Part shown: positions 46,263 through 54,748 of the stretch, piece by piece
How positions within the stretch are numbered: position 1 is the stretch's first letter
Layout of the letters: the number at the start of each line of letters is the position of its first letter
Source: an uncultured Microbacterium sp.
GTDB taxonomy: Bacteria > Actinomycetota > Actinomycetes > Actinomycetales > Microbacteriaceae
Assembly (NCBI GenBank): GCA_913774845.1
Contig: CAJYJO010000050.1
Coordinates: forward strand, 115,394 to 179,393
Reading direction: 5' to 3'
Length of the DNA: 64,000 bases
Notes under the pieces: model-generated
The model's database searches: none
Told to the model about the DNA's origin: nothing
What the model saw: only the letters and a program-made list of their open reading frames with translations
Translations under genes and position numbers: made by a program

Positions 46263-47015
46263 GTGGCCAACTCCCCGTCGGGCGACTCGGTGACCGACCG
46301 CCTCGTGCGCATCCTCGAGACCTTCACGCCCACCCGCACGGCTCAGACGACCGCGGACATCGGCCGACGCGCGGGCCTGCCGAGCTCATCGGCGCACCGG
46401 ATCGTGAACGAGCTGGTGGATGCCGGCCTGCTCGAGCGCGACGAAGAGCGCCGGGTGCGCGTGGGGATGCGCCTGTGGGAGCTCGCCACCCGCTCCTCGC
46501 ACGCGCTGCGCCTGCGTCAGGCCGCGCTGCCGTACATGGAACGCGTGCAGCAGCGCGTGCGCGAGCACACGCAGCTCGCGATCCTCGAGCACGACGAGGC
46601 GTTGTTCCTCGAGCGCCTGAGCGCTCCCGACTCGGGGGCGAACGTCACCCGGGTGGCCGGACGCCTGCCCGTGCACGCCTCTTCGTCGGGACTCGTCCTG
46701 CTGGCCTTCGCGCCGCGCGACCTGCAGGAGCGCGTTCTCTCCGGCCCGCTCGCGGCCGTCACGCCCGAGACGATCGTCGATCCGACGGCGCTGCGGCGCA
46801 CGCTCGCCGAGATCCGCACGCTCGGCCGCGTCGTCGCGCCCGGCTACGTCGACGAGGTGTCGACCGGCGTCGCCGTTCCCGTCCGCGACGAGACCGGCGC
46901 CGTGATCGCGGCGCTGTCGGTGGTGCTGCCCCGCGACGCCGAGACCCAGTTCGCCCTCGTCGAGCTGCACCGCTCCGCCCGCGACACCGAGCGCGCCCTG
47001 GGCTACCGCCGCTGA
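46263..47015 (+). CDS. pcaR: IclR-family regulator of the pca/pob genes
   Basis: A 250-aa regulator. The winged helix is DRLVRILETFTPTRTAQTTADIGRRAGLPSSSAHRIVNELVDAGLLERDEERRVRVG, and the ligand domain contains VHASSSGLVLLAF and RTLGRVVAPGYVDEVSTGVAVPVRD. IclR proteins next to pca operons control protocatechuate or 4-hydroxybenzoate use; I infer the same role from the divergent layout and the shared 18-bp motif. The GTG at 46263 was chosen, though no clear ribosome site precedes it. Confidence 0.85.
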   Translation: MANSPSGDSVTDRLVRILETFTPTRTAQTTADIGRRAGLPSSSAHRIVNELVDAGLLERDEERRVRVGMRLWELATRSSHALRLRQAALPYMERVQQRVREHTQLAILEHDEALFLERLSAPDSGANVTRVAGRLPVHASSSGLVLLAFAPRDLQERVLSGPLAAVTPETIVDPTALRRTLAEIRTLGRVVAPGYVDEVSTGVAVPVRDETGAVIAALSVVLPRDAETQFALVELHRSARDTERALGYRR

Positions 47016-47087
47016 CCCCGCGTGAGTCGCCAATTCCTGTCGCGTGCGGGGGCCTCGTCGCGACGAGAACGGGCGACTCACGCGGGG
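47016..47087 (+). terminator. Long stem-loop after the IclR gene
   Basis: CCCCGCGTGAGTCGCC (47016-47031) pairs perfectly with GGCGACTCACGCGGGG (47072-47087). The loop holds a second palindrome, CTCGTCGCGACGAG (47054-47067). It begins right after the pcaR stop and is longer than an ordinary terminator, so it may be a mobile palindromic repeat. Confidence 0.65.
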
Positions 47088-47094
47088 TATGGCG

Positions 47095-47112
47095 GTTCCT
47101 GATCAATGGGAG
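47095..47112. promoter_or_regulatory. Putative IclR-type operator, copy 2
   Basis: GTTCCTGATCAATGGGAG lies 66-83 bp before the pobA start and shares 15 of 18 bases with the motif in the pcaH-pcaR gap. Confidence 0.55.
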
Positions 47113-47177
47113 ACGGTGTGCGGCGACGAGGGCGAGTGGGCGACCATCGGAGGCAGCCGCCGTCGAAGGAGACGCCC

Positions 47178-48353
47178 ATGACCACCACCGTCCGCACCCG
47201 CGTCGCCATCGTCGGCGCCGGCCCCGCCGGCCTTCTGCTGTCGCACCTGCTCGCGCGGTCCGGTATCGAGTCGGTCGTGATCGACCGACGCACGCGCGAC
47301 GAGATCGAGAGCACGATCCGTGCCGGCATCCTCGAGCAGGGCACGGTCGAGCTGCTCGACACGATCGGCGAGGCCTCACGCGCCCGCACCGTCGGCCACC
47401 GCCACGACGGGATCGAGCTGCGCTTCGAGGGCGAGGGCCACCGCATCGACTTCGGCGAGACGGTCGGACGCGCCGTCTGGCTGTACCCGCAGCACGAGGT
47501 GCTGAAAGATCTCATCGCCGCGCGCCTCGCGGCGGGGCAGGACCTGCGCTTCGGAGTCACCGCCGAGGCCATCGACGACGGCGACCGTCCCCGCGTGCTC
47601 GCCCGAGACGTCGACGGGCAGCCGTTCACGATCGAGGCCGAGTTCGTCGTCGGCTCCGACGGCTCACGCAGCGTCGCCCGCGCCGCCGTCACCGGGTCGA
47701 GCCAGGGCGGATACTTCCGGGAGTACCCCTTCGCCTGGTTCGGCATCCTGTGCGAGGCCCCGCCCAGCAGCGAAGAGCTGATCTACAGCAACTCCCCCGA
47801 CGGCTTCGCGCTCGTCAGCCAGCGCTCCGCGACCGTTCAGCGCATGTACTTCCAGTGCGACCCCGACACCGACAGCGACGCCTTCAGCGAGGCGCAGCTC
47901 TGGGACGAACTGCAGAAACGCGTGCCGGGCACCGAGCTGACGCAGGGGCCGATCTTCCAGCGCGACGTCCTGCGCTTCCGCAGCTTCGTCGCGCACGAGC
48001 TGCGTCGCGGCCGGATCGCGCTCGTCGGCGACGCCGCGCACACCGTGCCGCCCACCGGCGCGAAGGGCATGAACCTCGCGATCGCCGACGTGCGCCTGCT
48101 CGCCGCCGCCCTCGACGCCCTGCTGCTGCGCGGTGACGAGCGCCCGCTCGACGCGTATCCCGAGACGGCGAGCCGCCGCATCTGGAAGGCCCAGCATTTC
48201 TCGTGGTGGATGACGAGCATGCTCCACGTCGCCCCGGATGCCACGGACTTCGACCGCCGCCGCCAGCTCGGCGAGCTGCGCACCGTGGTCGAGTCCGCGC
48301 ACGGCCGCGCCTACCTCGCCGAGGCGTACTGCGGGTGGCCGTCTTCGGAGTGA
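47178..48353 (+). CDS. pobA: 4-hydroxybenzoate 3-monooxygenase
   Basis: A 391-aa FAD monooxygenase making protocatechuate from 4-hydroxybenzoate. VAIVGAGPAGLLLSHLLARSGI is the FAD loop, GSDGSRS the GD/DG motif, and RIALVGDAAHTVPPTGAKGMNLAIAD closes the site. RAGILEQGTVELL and YPFAWFGILCEAPPSS are PobA-specific, and the length matches the 394-aa enzyme. ATG 47178 has GAAGGAG upstream. It feeds the divergent pca operon. Confidence 0.95.
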   Translation: MTTTVRTRVAIVGAGPAGLLLSHLLARSGIESVVIDRRTRDEIESTIRAGILEQGTVELLDTIGEASRARTVGHRHDGIELRFEGEGHRIDFGETVGRAVWLYPQHEVLKDLIAARLAAGQDLRFGVTAEAIDDGDRPRVLARDVDGQPFTIEAEFVVGSDGSRSVARAAVTGSSQGGYFREYPFAWFGILCEAPPSSEELIYSNSPDGFALVSQRSATVQRMYFQCDPDTDSDAFSEAQLWDELQKRVPGTELTQGPIFQRDVLRFRSFVAHELRRGRIALVGDAAHTVPPTGAKGMNLAIADVRLLAAALDALLLRGDERPLDAYPETASRRIWKAQHFSWWMTSMLHVAPDATDFDRRRQLGELRTVVESAHGRAYLAEAYCGWPSSE

Positions 48354-48395
48354 CCGACAGTCGACGACGAGAGCGGCGTCACGCCGCCCGGGCGT

Positions 48396-48424
48396 GGAGC
48401 GAGCCCCACCGCGGGGCTCGCTCC
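48396..48424. terminator. Bidirectional terminator between pobA and the GH43 gene
   Basis: GGAGCGAGCCCC (48396-48407) pairs perfectly with GGGGCTCGCTCC (48413-48424) around 5 nt. It lies between two converging genes. Confidence 0.8.
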
Positions 48425-48429
48425 TCTTC

Positions 48430-51400
48430 TCAGCCTCGCACGCGGCGCGGACGACGCGTCGTCCAGGCCAGCCCGCCGGCGACCAGCAGTCCCGCGGCGA
48501 TCAGTGCCGCCGCGAACGGGGGCTGCACGCCCGTGGCGGCGAGGGTGCCCGAGGCGACGACCGTGAGCCCCTGGCGCGCGATCACGCTGCCGTCGGCGCG
48601 CTGCACGACGAGCGTGTGCGCCCCGGTGGCGAAGTCAGCCGGAACCCGAACCGTGAACACCACGCGGCCCGACGCGTCGGCCACGGGGATTCCCGTGATG
48701 CGCAGGGGATCGCTGTGCAGCTCGGCGGACACCTGCTCGCCGGGGGCCAGCCCGGCGACCGTGACGGTGATCGCGCCGCCGCGCTCCACCGCGGTGCTCG
48801 AGACCGTCACCACGGGGCTGGTCCCGACGGGCGGGGCCGTCACGGGAGCCGAGGCGGTCGGCTGGGCCGTGCCGGTCGGCGCGACCGTGGGCTGGGGCGA
48901 CGCGGTCGGGTTCTCGGTCGGCTCCGCCGTCGGCGTCGGCGTCGGCGTCGAGGTGGGGGTGGGGGTCGGCGTCGGCGTCGGCGTTTGTCCGCCCGTGACG
49001 GTCACGACCGCCTGGACGAACCCGTTGTCGGCCAGCTGTCCGGTGATGACCACGCGCGCACCGGCCGTGAACGAGGCCGGGTCGACGGCATCCCAGACGA
49101 CCGGGGTCTTCGGCAGCTGCTGCGGTGAGGCCGTGCCGGCACCGCGCACCGCGTCGATCGTCGTCGGCAGCGTCGGCGCCACACCGGGCTCGGTCGTGAC
49201 GGCCACGTCGTCGGCGCTCACCAGGCGGTCGGCCTGGTATCGCGCGAGGATGCGCTCGTACTCGGCGACCGTCACCGGAAGCACGGTGCCGTGCCGGGCC
49301 GAGGTCGGGAGGTTGCGCTGCTGCGCGATGGTCCAGTCACCGGCGGCCAGGCTCGACGCCCGGAAGGGGACGTAGCCCTCTCCGCCGTAGTACGGCGCCT
49401 GGTCGATGAAGGCGAACCAGCCGGTGTCGCCGTTGGCGTCGCCCTTGTTCGGGCGGAACACCGTCGTCCCCTCACCCTCGTCGAACGTCGTGAAGCGTCC
49501 GGAGGTGGCGGTGTAGGTCTGGCCGTACCCGATGCGCGACTGCCGGGTCTCCCAGTCGCTGCCGGTCCGCCCCAGCCACGGGTTGTTCTCGGGAAGGATC
49601 GACGAGGTCAGGTCGCGCGTCCGATCGACCCGCGGGATGTTCGTTCCCTCGGCGACGGTGAAGCGGTAGAACCACCCGTCCTCGCGCGCGATGGTGGAGT
49701 CGATCGTGCCGTTGCCCCGGCCGGGCTGCTGCTCGTCGATCCACACCTTCGCGGGGCTGAAGGTGACGAAGTCGCGGGTCGTCGCGTACATCATGCGGTT
49801 GTACGAGTCGCCCTCCCACCGCGGCACCGACGGATCGCCGCTCGGGTACAGGTTCGACGCCCAGAAGACGACGTACTCGCCGCGGCTGTCGTCGTAGTAC
49901 GCCTCGGGCGCCCACGTGTTGCCCGCCTCGGGAGCCGAGACGACGACACTGCGCTGCTCGCTCCAGTTCACCAGGTCGGTCGACTCCCAGATCTCCATGG
50001 CGCGGCTGCCGAAGTTCTGCGATTCGGTCAGACCGGTCCGGTAGGCGTGCAGGTCGGTGGCGAGCAGGTAGAACCGGTCGCCCTCGTGCGAGCGGATGAT
50101 GAACGGGTCGCGCAGGCCCTTCTGACCGAGCGTCGAGGCCAGCACGGGCTTGTCGTCGTTGACGGTGGTCCAGTCGAGCGCGTCGTTGCCGTTGGACAGA
50201 CCGAAGCGCACCTTCTCGTCGTCGTCGTCATCCTCACCGGTGAAGTACGGGAAGAAGTACGCCTTCGTGTCGGCGGCCTCCGGGAGCGGCTGGACCTTCG
50301 CGACGAGGGTCCGCGTGACGGACGCCGTGCCGACGGTCACCGTCGCCGTCAACTCGACGTCCTGGGCCGTGGCATTCGCAGCCGGACGCGTGACCGAACC
50401 GTCGGGAGCCACCACGGCCGCGTTCGATGACGACCACGAGATCGATGCACCGTCGAGGGTCGTCGGCAGGGTGAGGTTCTCCCGGGTGTCGTCGATGTGC
50501 GGCACGGTGATCCCTGCCGCGATCGCCCGCGCGTCGTAGGCGTCGTCGGCGGGCAGGACGGTGACGGCGAAGTCGCGCGTCGTCGAGGCCGTGCCGCGGG
50601 TGACGGTGGCGGTCAGGGTGACCGCCGCGGGGTCTGCGCCGGCGGCCGGTCGGGTGACGGTTCCGTTGTTCGCGAGCACGGCGGTGTTGGAGCTGGTCCA
50701 GCTCACGGAGGTCTGAGCTGCGCCGACGGTCGGGAGGGTCAGTGACGAGCGCACACCGGAGAGATCGCCGAGGTCGAGCGCGGCGGCACCGTCGACGACG
50801 GCCTGGCGCAGGACGGTACCGGCCAGGGTCGTCACCTCGCTCGGGGCGAGCGCGCGATCGTAGAGACGGAAGTCGCGGAGCTTGCCGTGGAACGACTGGT
50901 CGACGGCGAAGGGGCTGCGTCCGAGGTAGTTGAACGCGGTGGGGCCGATCTGGGCGGGCGTCGTACGGACGCCGGTGTTGCGCGCGCGCTCGACACCGTC
51001 TTCGTACAGGATGCCGGTGCTCCCGGCCTGCGTGTAGGTGAATGACTTCCACACTCCGCGGGCGAGGGTGGCGTTCCCGCTGGGCTGGATGTTCGATTCG
51101 GTGTCGGGACCGCCGCTGGCGATCACCGTGTGGAACGAGTCACCGGAACCGAAGAGGTATCCGTCGCCTCTGCCGTTGGCGGTGTTGCCGATCCCGTAGA
51201 TCCAGTAGTAGTTGCGCTGGTCGGGGTCGATCTCGACGTCGAAGCTGACGGTGATGCTGTCGAGCCCGACGTTCAGGTCGTCGGGCAGCTTGATCGCGGT
51301 GCCCGAGCCCGCGTTCCCGCCGGGGAAGGCGAAACCCTCGCCGTTGCCCGCCCAGGTCGGGGTGCCCTCGACGACGCCGTCGCCGAAGAGCGAACCCGGC

Positions 51401-51606
51401 GCGGTGTTCTTCGCGACGGAACCGGAGGTCTCATCGAGCGGGTAATGGGCGATGAGGCCGTCGGTGGGCATGGGGTCCGCGGCCTGGGCGGAGAGCGCGA
51501 CGGCCGGCGTCAGCGTTCCGAAGCCGAGGGCCGCCGCCATCGTGAGCACGGCCCACCGTCTGATCTTGTGTCGCCGCGGGGCGCGGACAAATGCATCGGG
51601 ACGCAC
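48430..51606 (-). CDS. Wall-anchored GH43-like arabinanase/arabinofuranosidase with LamG and Ig-like domains
   Basis: A 1058-aa secreted multidomain protein. In order: signal peptide (about 1-43), LamG/concanavalin-like domain (LIAHYPLDETSG..., about 50-265), two Ig-like repeats (SSLTLPTVGAAQTSVSWTSSN and ENLTLPTTLDGASISWSSSN), a GH43-type beta-propeller (GLRDPFIIRSHEGDRFYLLATD, EAGNTWAPEAYYD), another Ig-like module, a Pro-Thr linker, an Ig-like stalk, and the sorting end LAATG with a transmembrane helix and RRPRR tail. LAxTG signals serve class E sortases of actinobacteria. GTG 51606 has AAGGAG upstream. A LacI-type operator precedes it. Confidence 0.88.
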   Translation of the reverse strand: MRPDAFVRAPRRHKIRRWAVLTMAAALGFGTLTPAVALSAQAADPMPTDGLIAHYPLDETSGSVAKNTAPGSLFGDGVVEGTPTWAGNGEGFAFPGGNAGSGTAIKLPDDLNVGLDSITVSFDVEIDPDQRNYYWIYGIGNTANGRGDGYLFGSGDSFHTVIASGGPDTESNIQPSGNATLARGVWKSFTYTQAGSTGILYEDGVERARNTGVRTTPAQIGPTAFNYLGRSPFAVDQSFHGKLRDFRLYDRALAPSEVTTLAGTVLRQAVVDGAAALDLGDLSGVRSSLTLPTVGAAQTSVSWTSSNTAVLANNGTVTRPAAGADPAAVTLTATVTRGTASTTRDFAVTVLPADDAYDARAIAAGITVPHIDDTRENLTLPTTLDGASISWSSSNAAVVAPDGSVTRPAANATAQDVELTATVTVGTASVTRTLVAKVQPLPEAADTKAYFFPYFTGEDDDDDEKVRFGLSNGNDALDWTTVNDDKPVLASTLGQKGLRDPFIIRSHEGDRFYLLATDLHAYRTGLTESQNFGSRAMEIWESTDLVNWSEQRSVVVSAPEAGNTWAPEAYYDDSRGEYVVFWASNLYPSGDPSVPRWEGDSYNRMMYATTRDFVTFSPAKVWIDEQQPGRGNGTIDSTIAREDGWFYRFTVAEGTNIPRVDRTRDLTSSILPENNPWLGRTGSDWETRQSRIGYGQTYTATSGRFTTFDEGEGTTVFRPNKGDANGDTGWFAFIDQAPYYGGEGYVPFRASSLAAGDWTIAQQRNLPTSARHGTVLPVTVAEYERILARYQADRLVSADDVAVTTEPGVAPTLPTTIDAVRGAGTASPQQLPKTPVVWDAVDPASFTAGARVVITGQLADNGFVQAVVTVTGGQTPTPTPTPTPTSTPTPTPTAEPTENPTASPQPTVAPTGTAQPTASAPVTAPPVGTSPVVTVSSTAVERGGAITVTVAGLAPGEQVSAELHSDPLRITGIPVADASGRVVFTVRVPADFATGAHTLVVQRADGSVIARQGLTVVASGTLAATGVQPPFAAALIAAGLLVAGGLAWTTRRPRRVRG

Positions 51607-51676
51607 GCGAAACTCCTTCGTTGCGCGCGGCCTCTTCGCCGCGCGGCGGGGGGGCGGCCGAACGCCGCTCCCCGCA

Positions 51677-51690
51677 TGTTAGCGCTCACA
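51677..51690 (-). promoter_or_regulatory. LacI-family operator upstream of the GH43 gene
   Basis: TGTTAGCGCTCACA differs by one base from the palindrome TGTTAGCGCTAACA, typical of actinobacterial LacI-family sugar repressors. It lies 71-84 bp before the GTG. The regulator is not in this window. Confidence 0.7.
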
Positions 51691-51732
51691 ACATGGCGAG
51701 CGCCACCCTCGAGTCTCGATGTGTCGGCGCGT

Positions 51733-53241
51733 TCAGCTGCGAGGGTCGCGCGGCTTCGGGAACGGGCTCGGCACGACCGGGACGGCACCCGTGTAGCCCT
51801 CGCGCTCGGCGGCGAGCTCGGCGATGCGCTTGCGGCACGCGAACCACCCGATCGTGATGGCGATACTCGCCAGCACGGCCACGAGCAGCGTCGCGGGCGA
51901 GTCGATGAAGACGAGCACGAGCACCACCGCCAGGAACACCAGCGTCAGGTACCCGGTGTAGGGCGCCCAGAACAGACGGAACGCCGGACGCACGAGCTCG
52001 CCCCGATCCGCCAGCCGCTTGAACTTCATCTGGCACAGGATGATGGTCGCCCAGGTGACGAGGATGCCGACGGCCGCGACGTTCAGCACGGTCTCGAAGG
52101 CGTCGGTCGGGGCGACGAAGTTGATGACGACGCCGAGCAGCGCCACCACGGCGGTGATGGCGATGCCGCCGTAGGGGACGCCGGCCTTGTTCATGCGCGC
52201 GGCGAACTTCGGAGCCGAGCCCGCGACCGCCATGGAGCGCAGGATGCGTCCCGTCGAATACAGGCCCGCGTTCAGCGACGACAGGGCGGCGGTGAGCACG
52301 ACGAGGTTCATGATGACGTCGACCCCGGGGACGCCGATCGAGGCGAAGAACGTCACGAAGGGGCTCTCGTCCGCCGAGTAGGCCGTGAACGGCAACAGCA
52401 GCGACAGCAGCAGCACCGAGCCGACGTAGAAGACGGCGACGCGGAAGATGACCGAGTTGATCGCTCGCGGCATCACCTTCTCGGGGTTCTTCGTCTCCCC
52501 CGCAGCCGTGCCGACGAGCTCGATCGACGCGTACGCGAAGACGACGCCCTGCATGAGGATGATCGCGGGCAGGATGCCGTTGGGGAAGAAGCCCCCGTTG
52601 TCGGCGATGAGGGAGAACCCGGTGGGCGCCCCCGTGGGCGTGCCGAAGATGACGAAGTAGATGCCCACCAGCAGGAACGCCACGAGAGCGGCGACCTTGA
52701 TCAGCGCGAACCAGAACTCCAGCTCGCCGAACACCTTCACCGACACGAGGTTCACGGCCAGCACCGTCACGAGCGCCGCGAGCGCCCACACCCACTGCGG
52801 CACGGCCGCGATCCACGGGACGTACTTGCCGAAGAAGTTCATGTAGAGCGCGGCCGCGGTGATGTCGACCATGGTGGTCGTCGCCCAGTTGATCCAGTAG
52901 AACCAGCCCGAGACGAACGCCGCCTTCTCGCCGAAGAACTCGCGCGCATACGAGACGAACGAGCCCGAGGTGGGCCGGTGCAGCACCAGCTCGCCGAGGG
53001 CCCGCAGGATGAAGAACGCGAAGATTCCGCACACGGCGTACGACAGCACGATGGCCGGACCCGCCTGCGCGAGGCGTCCGCCGGCACCGAGGAAGAGGCC
53101 GGTACCGATGGCGCCGCCGATGGCGATCATCTGGACCTGCCGCGACGTCAGCCGTTTGTGATAGCCGCTGTCCTCGAGCTGGACGGTCGAGGTGTGGATC
53201 GGCTCGGCAGCGTCGCCCGGGCCCTTGCTGTTCTCGCTCAC
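51733..53241 (-). CDS. ansP: Amino-acid permease, L-asparagine permease (AnsP) type
   Basis: A 502-aa APC-superfamily transporter with about 12 helices. GYHKRLTSRQVQMIAIGGAIGTGLFLGAGGRLAQAGPAIVLSYAVCG and FAYASIELVGTAAGETKNPEKVMPRAINSVI are very close to mycobacterial AnsP. Substrate L-asparagine is inferred from that likeness. The start is unsure: GTG 53241 (used here), GTG 53262 and ATG 53295 are all in frame. Confidence 0.85.
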   Translation of the reverse strand: MSENSKGPGDAAEPIHTSTVQLEDSGYHKRLTSRQVQMIAIGGAIGTGLFLGAGGRLAQAGPAIVLSYAVCGIFAFFILRALGELVLHRPTSGSFVSYAREFFGEKAAFVSGWFYWINWATTTMVDITAAALYMNFFGKYVPWIAAVPQWVWALAALVTVLAVNLVSVKVFGELEFWFALIKVAALVAFLLVGIYFVIFGTPTGAPTGFSLIADNGGFFPNGILPAIILMQGVVFAYASIELVGTAAGETKNPEKVMPRAINSVIFRVAVFYVGSVLLLSLLLPFTAYSADESPFVTFFASIGVPGVDVIMNLVVLTAALSSLNAGLYSTGRILRSMAVAGSAPKFAARMNKAGVPYGGIAITAVVALLGVVINFVAPTDAFETVLNVAAVGILVTWATIILCQMKFKRLADRGELVRPAFRLFWAPYTGYLTLVFLAVVLVLVFIDSPATLLVAVLASIAITIGWFACRKRIAELAAEREGYTGAVPVVPSPFPKPRDPRS

Positions 53242-53306
53242 CTCCCTATTCAGTCGATTCACGCAGGCGCTGTCCAGTGAACGCGCCGAATTCATGGCAT
53301 CCGGAA

Positions 53307-54305
53307 TCAGAGCCAGTGCTTGCGCTTGAACGTCAGCCAGAGCCCGAACGACGTCGCGGCCATGAGGCCCAGAGCCATGGGGTAGCCGTACTGCCAACTC
53401 AGTTCGGGCATGTTCTGGAAGTTCATGCCGTAGATCCCGCCCACCAACGACGGGCCGAACAGGATCGCCGCCCAGCCCGAGATCTTCTTGACCTGGTCGT
53501 TCTGCTCGAGCGAGGTCTCGGTCTGGCGTTGGGTGACGAGGGTCGCGTTGACCGTGAGTGCGTTGTCGAGGATGGCGCGCAGCGCCGTCAGCTTCTCGCT
53601 CTGTCGCAGGGCGTGGTCAAGCACGTCGCGCAGCGAGCGCTGCAGTTCGAGGTTGACGCCGTATTTGTCGGCGCCGCGCAGCAGGGCCTCGAGCATGTCG
53701 CGCAGCGGCTCGACCGCGCGCTGGAAGTGGATGACCTCGCGGGCGAGCTCGTAGATGCGCTGGGTGAGGTCGGCTCCGTGCTCGCTGAAGAGCTGGTCCT
53801 CGATCTCGTCGACGTCGTTCTGCAGCCCGCGGGCGACCGGGTCGTACTGGTCGACGACCTCGTCGAGGATGGCGTACAGCACCGCCTCGGGGCCGCGCGC
53901 GAGCAGCTCGGGGCTGCCCTCCAGGCGCCGCCGTACCTGCGAGAGGTCGGGCACCTCGGCGTGGCGGACGGTGACGACGTAGTCCGCGCCGATGAAGACG
54001 TGCAGTTCGCCGAACTCGATGGTCTCGCTCGCGTCGATGTACCGCGCGGGCCGGAGCACGGCGAAGAGGTTGTCGCCGTAGCGCTCCAGCTTGGCGCGCT
54101 GGTGCCCCGCGAGGGCGTCCTCGACGGCGAGCGGGTGCAGCGAGAACTCGGCGGAGACGCGTTCGAGCTCCTCCGGCGAGGGGCGCAGCAGCCCGATCCA
54201 CGCCATGCCGCCGTGGGCCTCCATGTACTCGAAGGTCTGGTCGAGGCTCGCGGGGTTCTCGATGCGGTGTCCGTCGACGTAGACGGCACTGTCGATGATG
54301 GGCAT
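53307..54305 (-). CDS. corA: CorA-family magnesium/cobalt transporter
   Basis: A 332-aa pentameric channel. A large cytoplasmic N-terminal domain with a long helix ends in two membrane helices; the first carries the YGMNF motif (GPSLVGGIYGMNFQNMPEL) that forms the Mg2+ entrance. The protein ends in the basic TFKRKHWL. ATG 54305 was chosen. Single gene. Confidence 0.94.
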   Translation of the reverse strand: MPIIDSAVYVDGHRIENPASLDQTFEYMEAHGGMAWIGLLRPSPEELERVSAEFSLHPLAVEDALAGHQRAKLERYGDNLFAVLRPARYIDASETIEFGELHVFIGADYVVTVRHAEVPDLSQVRRRLEGSPELLARGPEAVLYAILDEVVDQYDPVARGLQNDVDEIEDQLFSEHGADLTQRIYELAREVIHFQRAVEPLRDMLEALLRGADKYGVNLELQRSLRDVLDHALRQSEKLTALRAILDNALTVNATLVTQRQTETSLEQNDQVKKISGWAAILFGPSLVGGIYGMNFQNMPELSWQYGYPMALGLMAATSFGLWLTFKRKHWL

Positions 54306-54319
54306 GAAGACGTTGTACC

Positions 54320-54341
54320 CCCGGCGCCTATGAACGCCGGG
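54320..54341 (-). terminator. Hairpin after the DUF3140 gene
   Basis: CCCGGCG (54320-54326) pairs with CGCCGGG (54335-54341) directly after the stop codon and just before corA. Confidence 0.5.
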
Positions 54342-54677
54342 TCACTTCTTCGGGTCGTTGCCCCAGTTCATGAGCGAGTAGCGCCAGTCGGTGTCGGTGA
54401 TGTCGCCCTTCGGCTTCTGCGCGCTGTGCCGCTTCACGTAGCCGACGACCTTGCGCATGTGCGCGTAGTCGTCGTCGGTGAGGTCGGCCTTCTTCTTCTC
54501 GAGGATGCGCACGATGTGCCGCCCGCTCTCGTGCCCGGTCGACTCCCCGCTGCCGTCCTTCTTCTGCCCGACGGACTTCGACTCGTCGGTGTCGAGCCAC
54601 TTCTTTAGTTCGCTCGCGGTCATGTTGACCGCGTCGTCGAAGTCTTCGCGGGTCTGGTCGTCGTCGTGGTCGCTCAT
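54342..54677 (-). CDS. DUF3140-family protein
   Basis: A 111-aa, highly charged soluble protein. NMTASELKKWLDTDESKSVGQKKDGSGESTGHESGRHIVRILEKKKADLTDDDYAHMRKVVGYVKRHSAQKP is the conserved core. DUF3140 proteins are small and possibly DNA-associated; the function is unknown. GGGGAGGATGACGAC precedes the ATG. Confidence 0.88.
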   Translation of the reverse strand: MSDHDDDQTREDFDDAVNMTASELKKWLDTDESKSVGQKKDGSGESTGHESGRHIVRILEKKKADLTDDDYAHMRKVVGYVKRHSAQKPKGDITDTDWRYSLMNWGNDPKK

Positions 54678-54748
54678 GTCGTCATCCTCCCCATCACCGT
54701 CGGGCTCCGGCGCCCCCCTTGCGCCGACGGTGTGGCGGTGGCATCCGG

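Noticed and set aside
48900-48985. GTCGGC minisatellite in the GH43 gene as a separate repeat element
   Set aside because: It encodes the ordinary Pro-Thr linker of a wall-anchored protein and needs no separate explanation.
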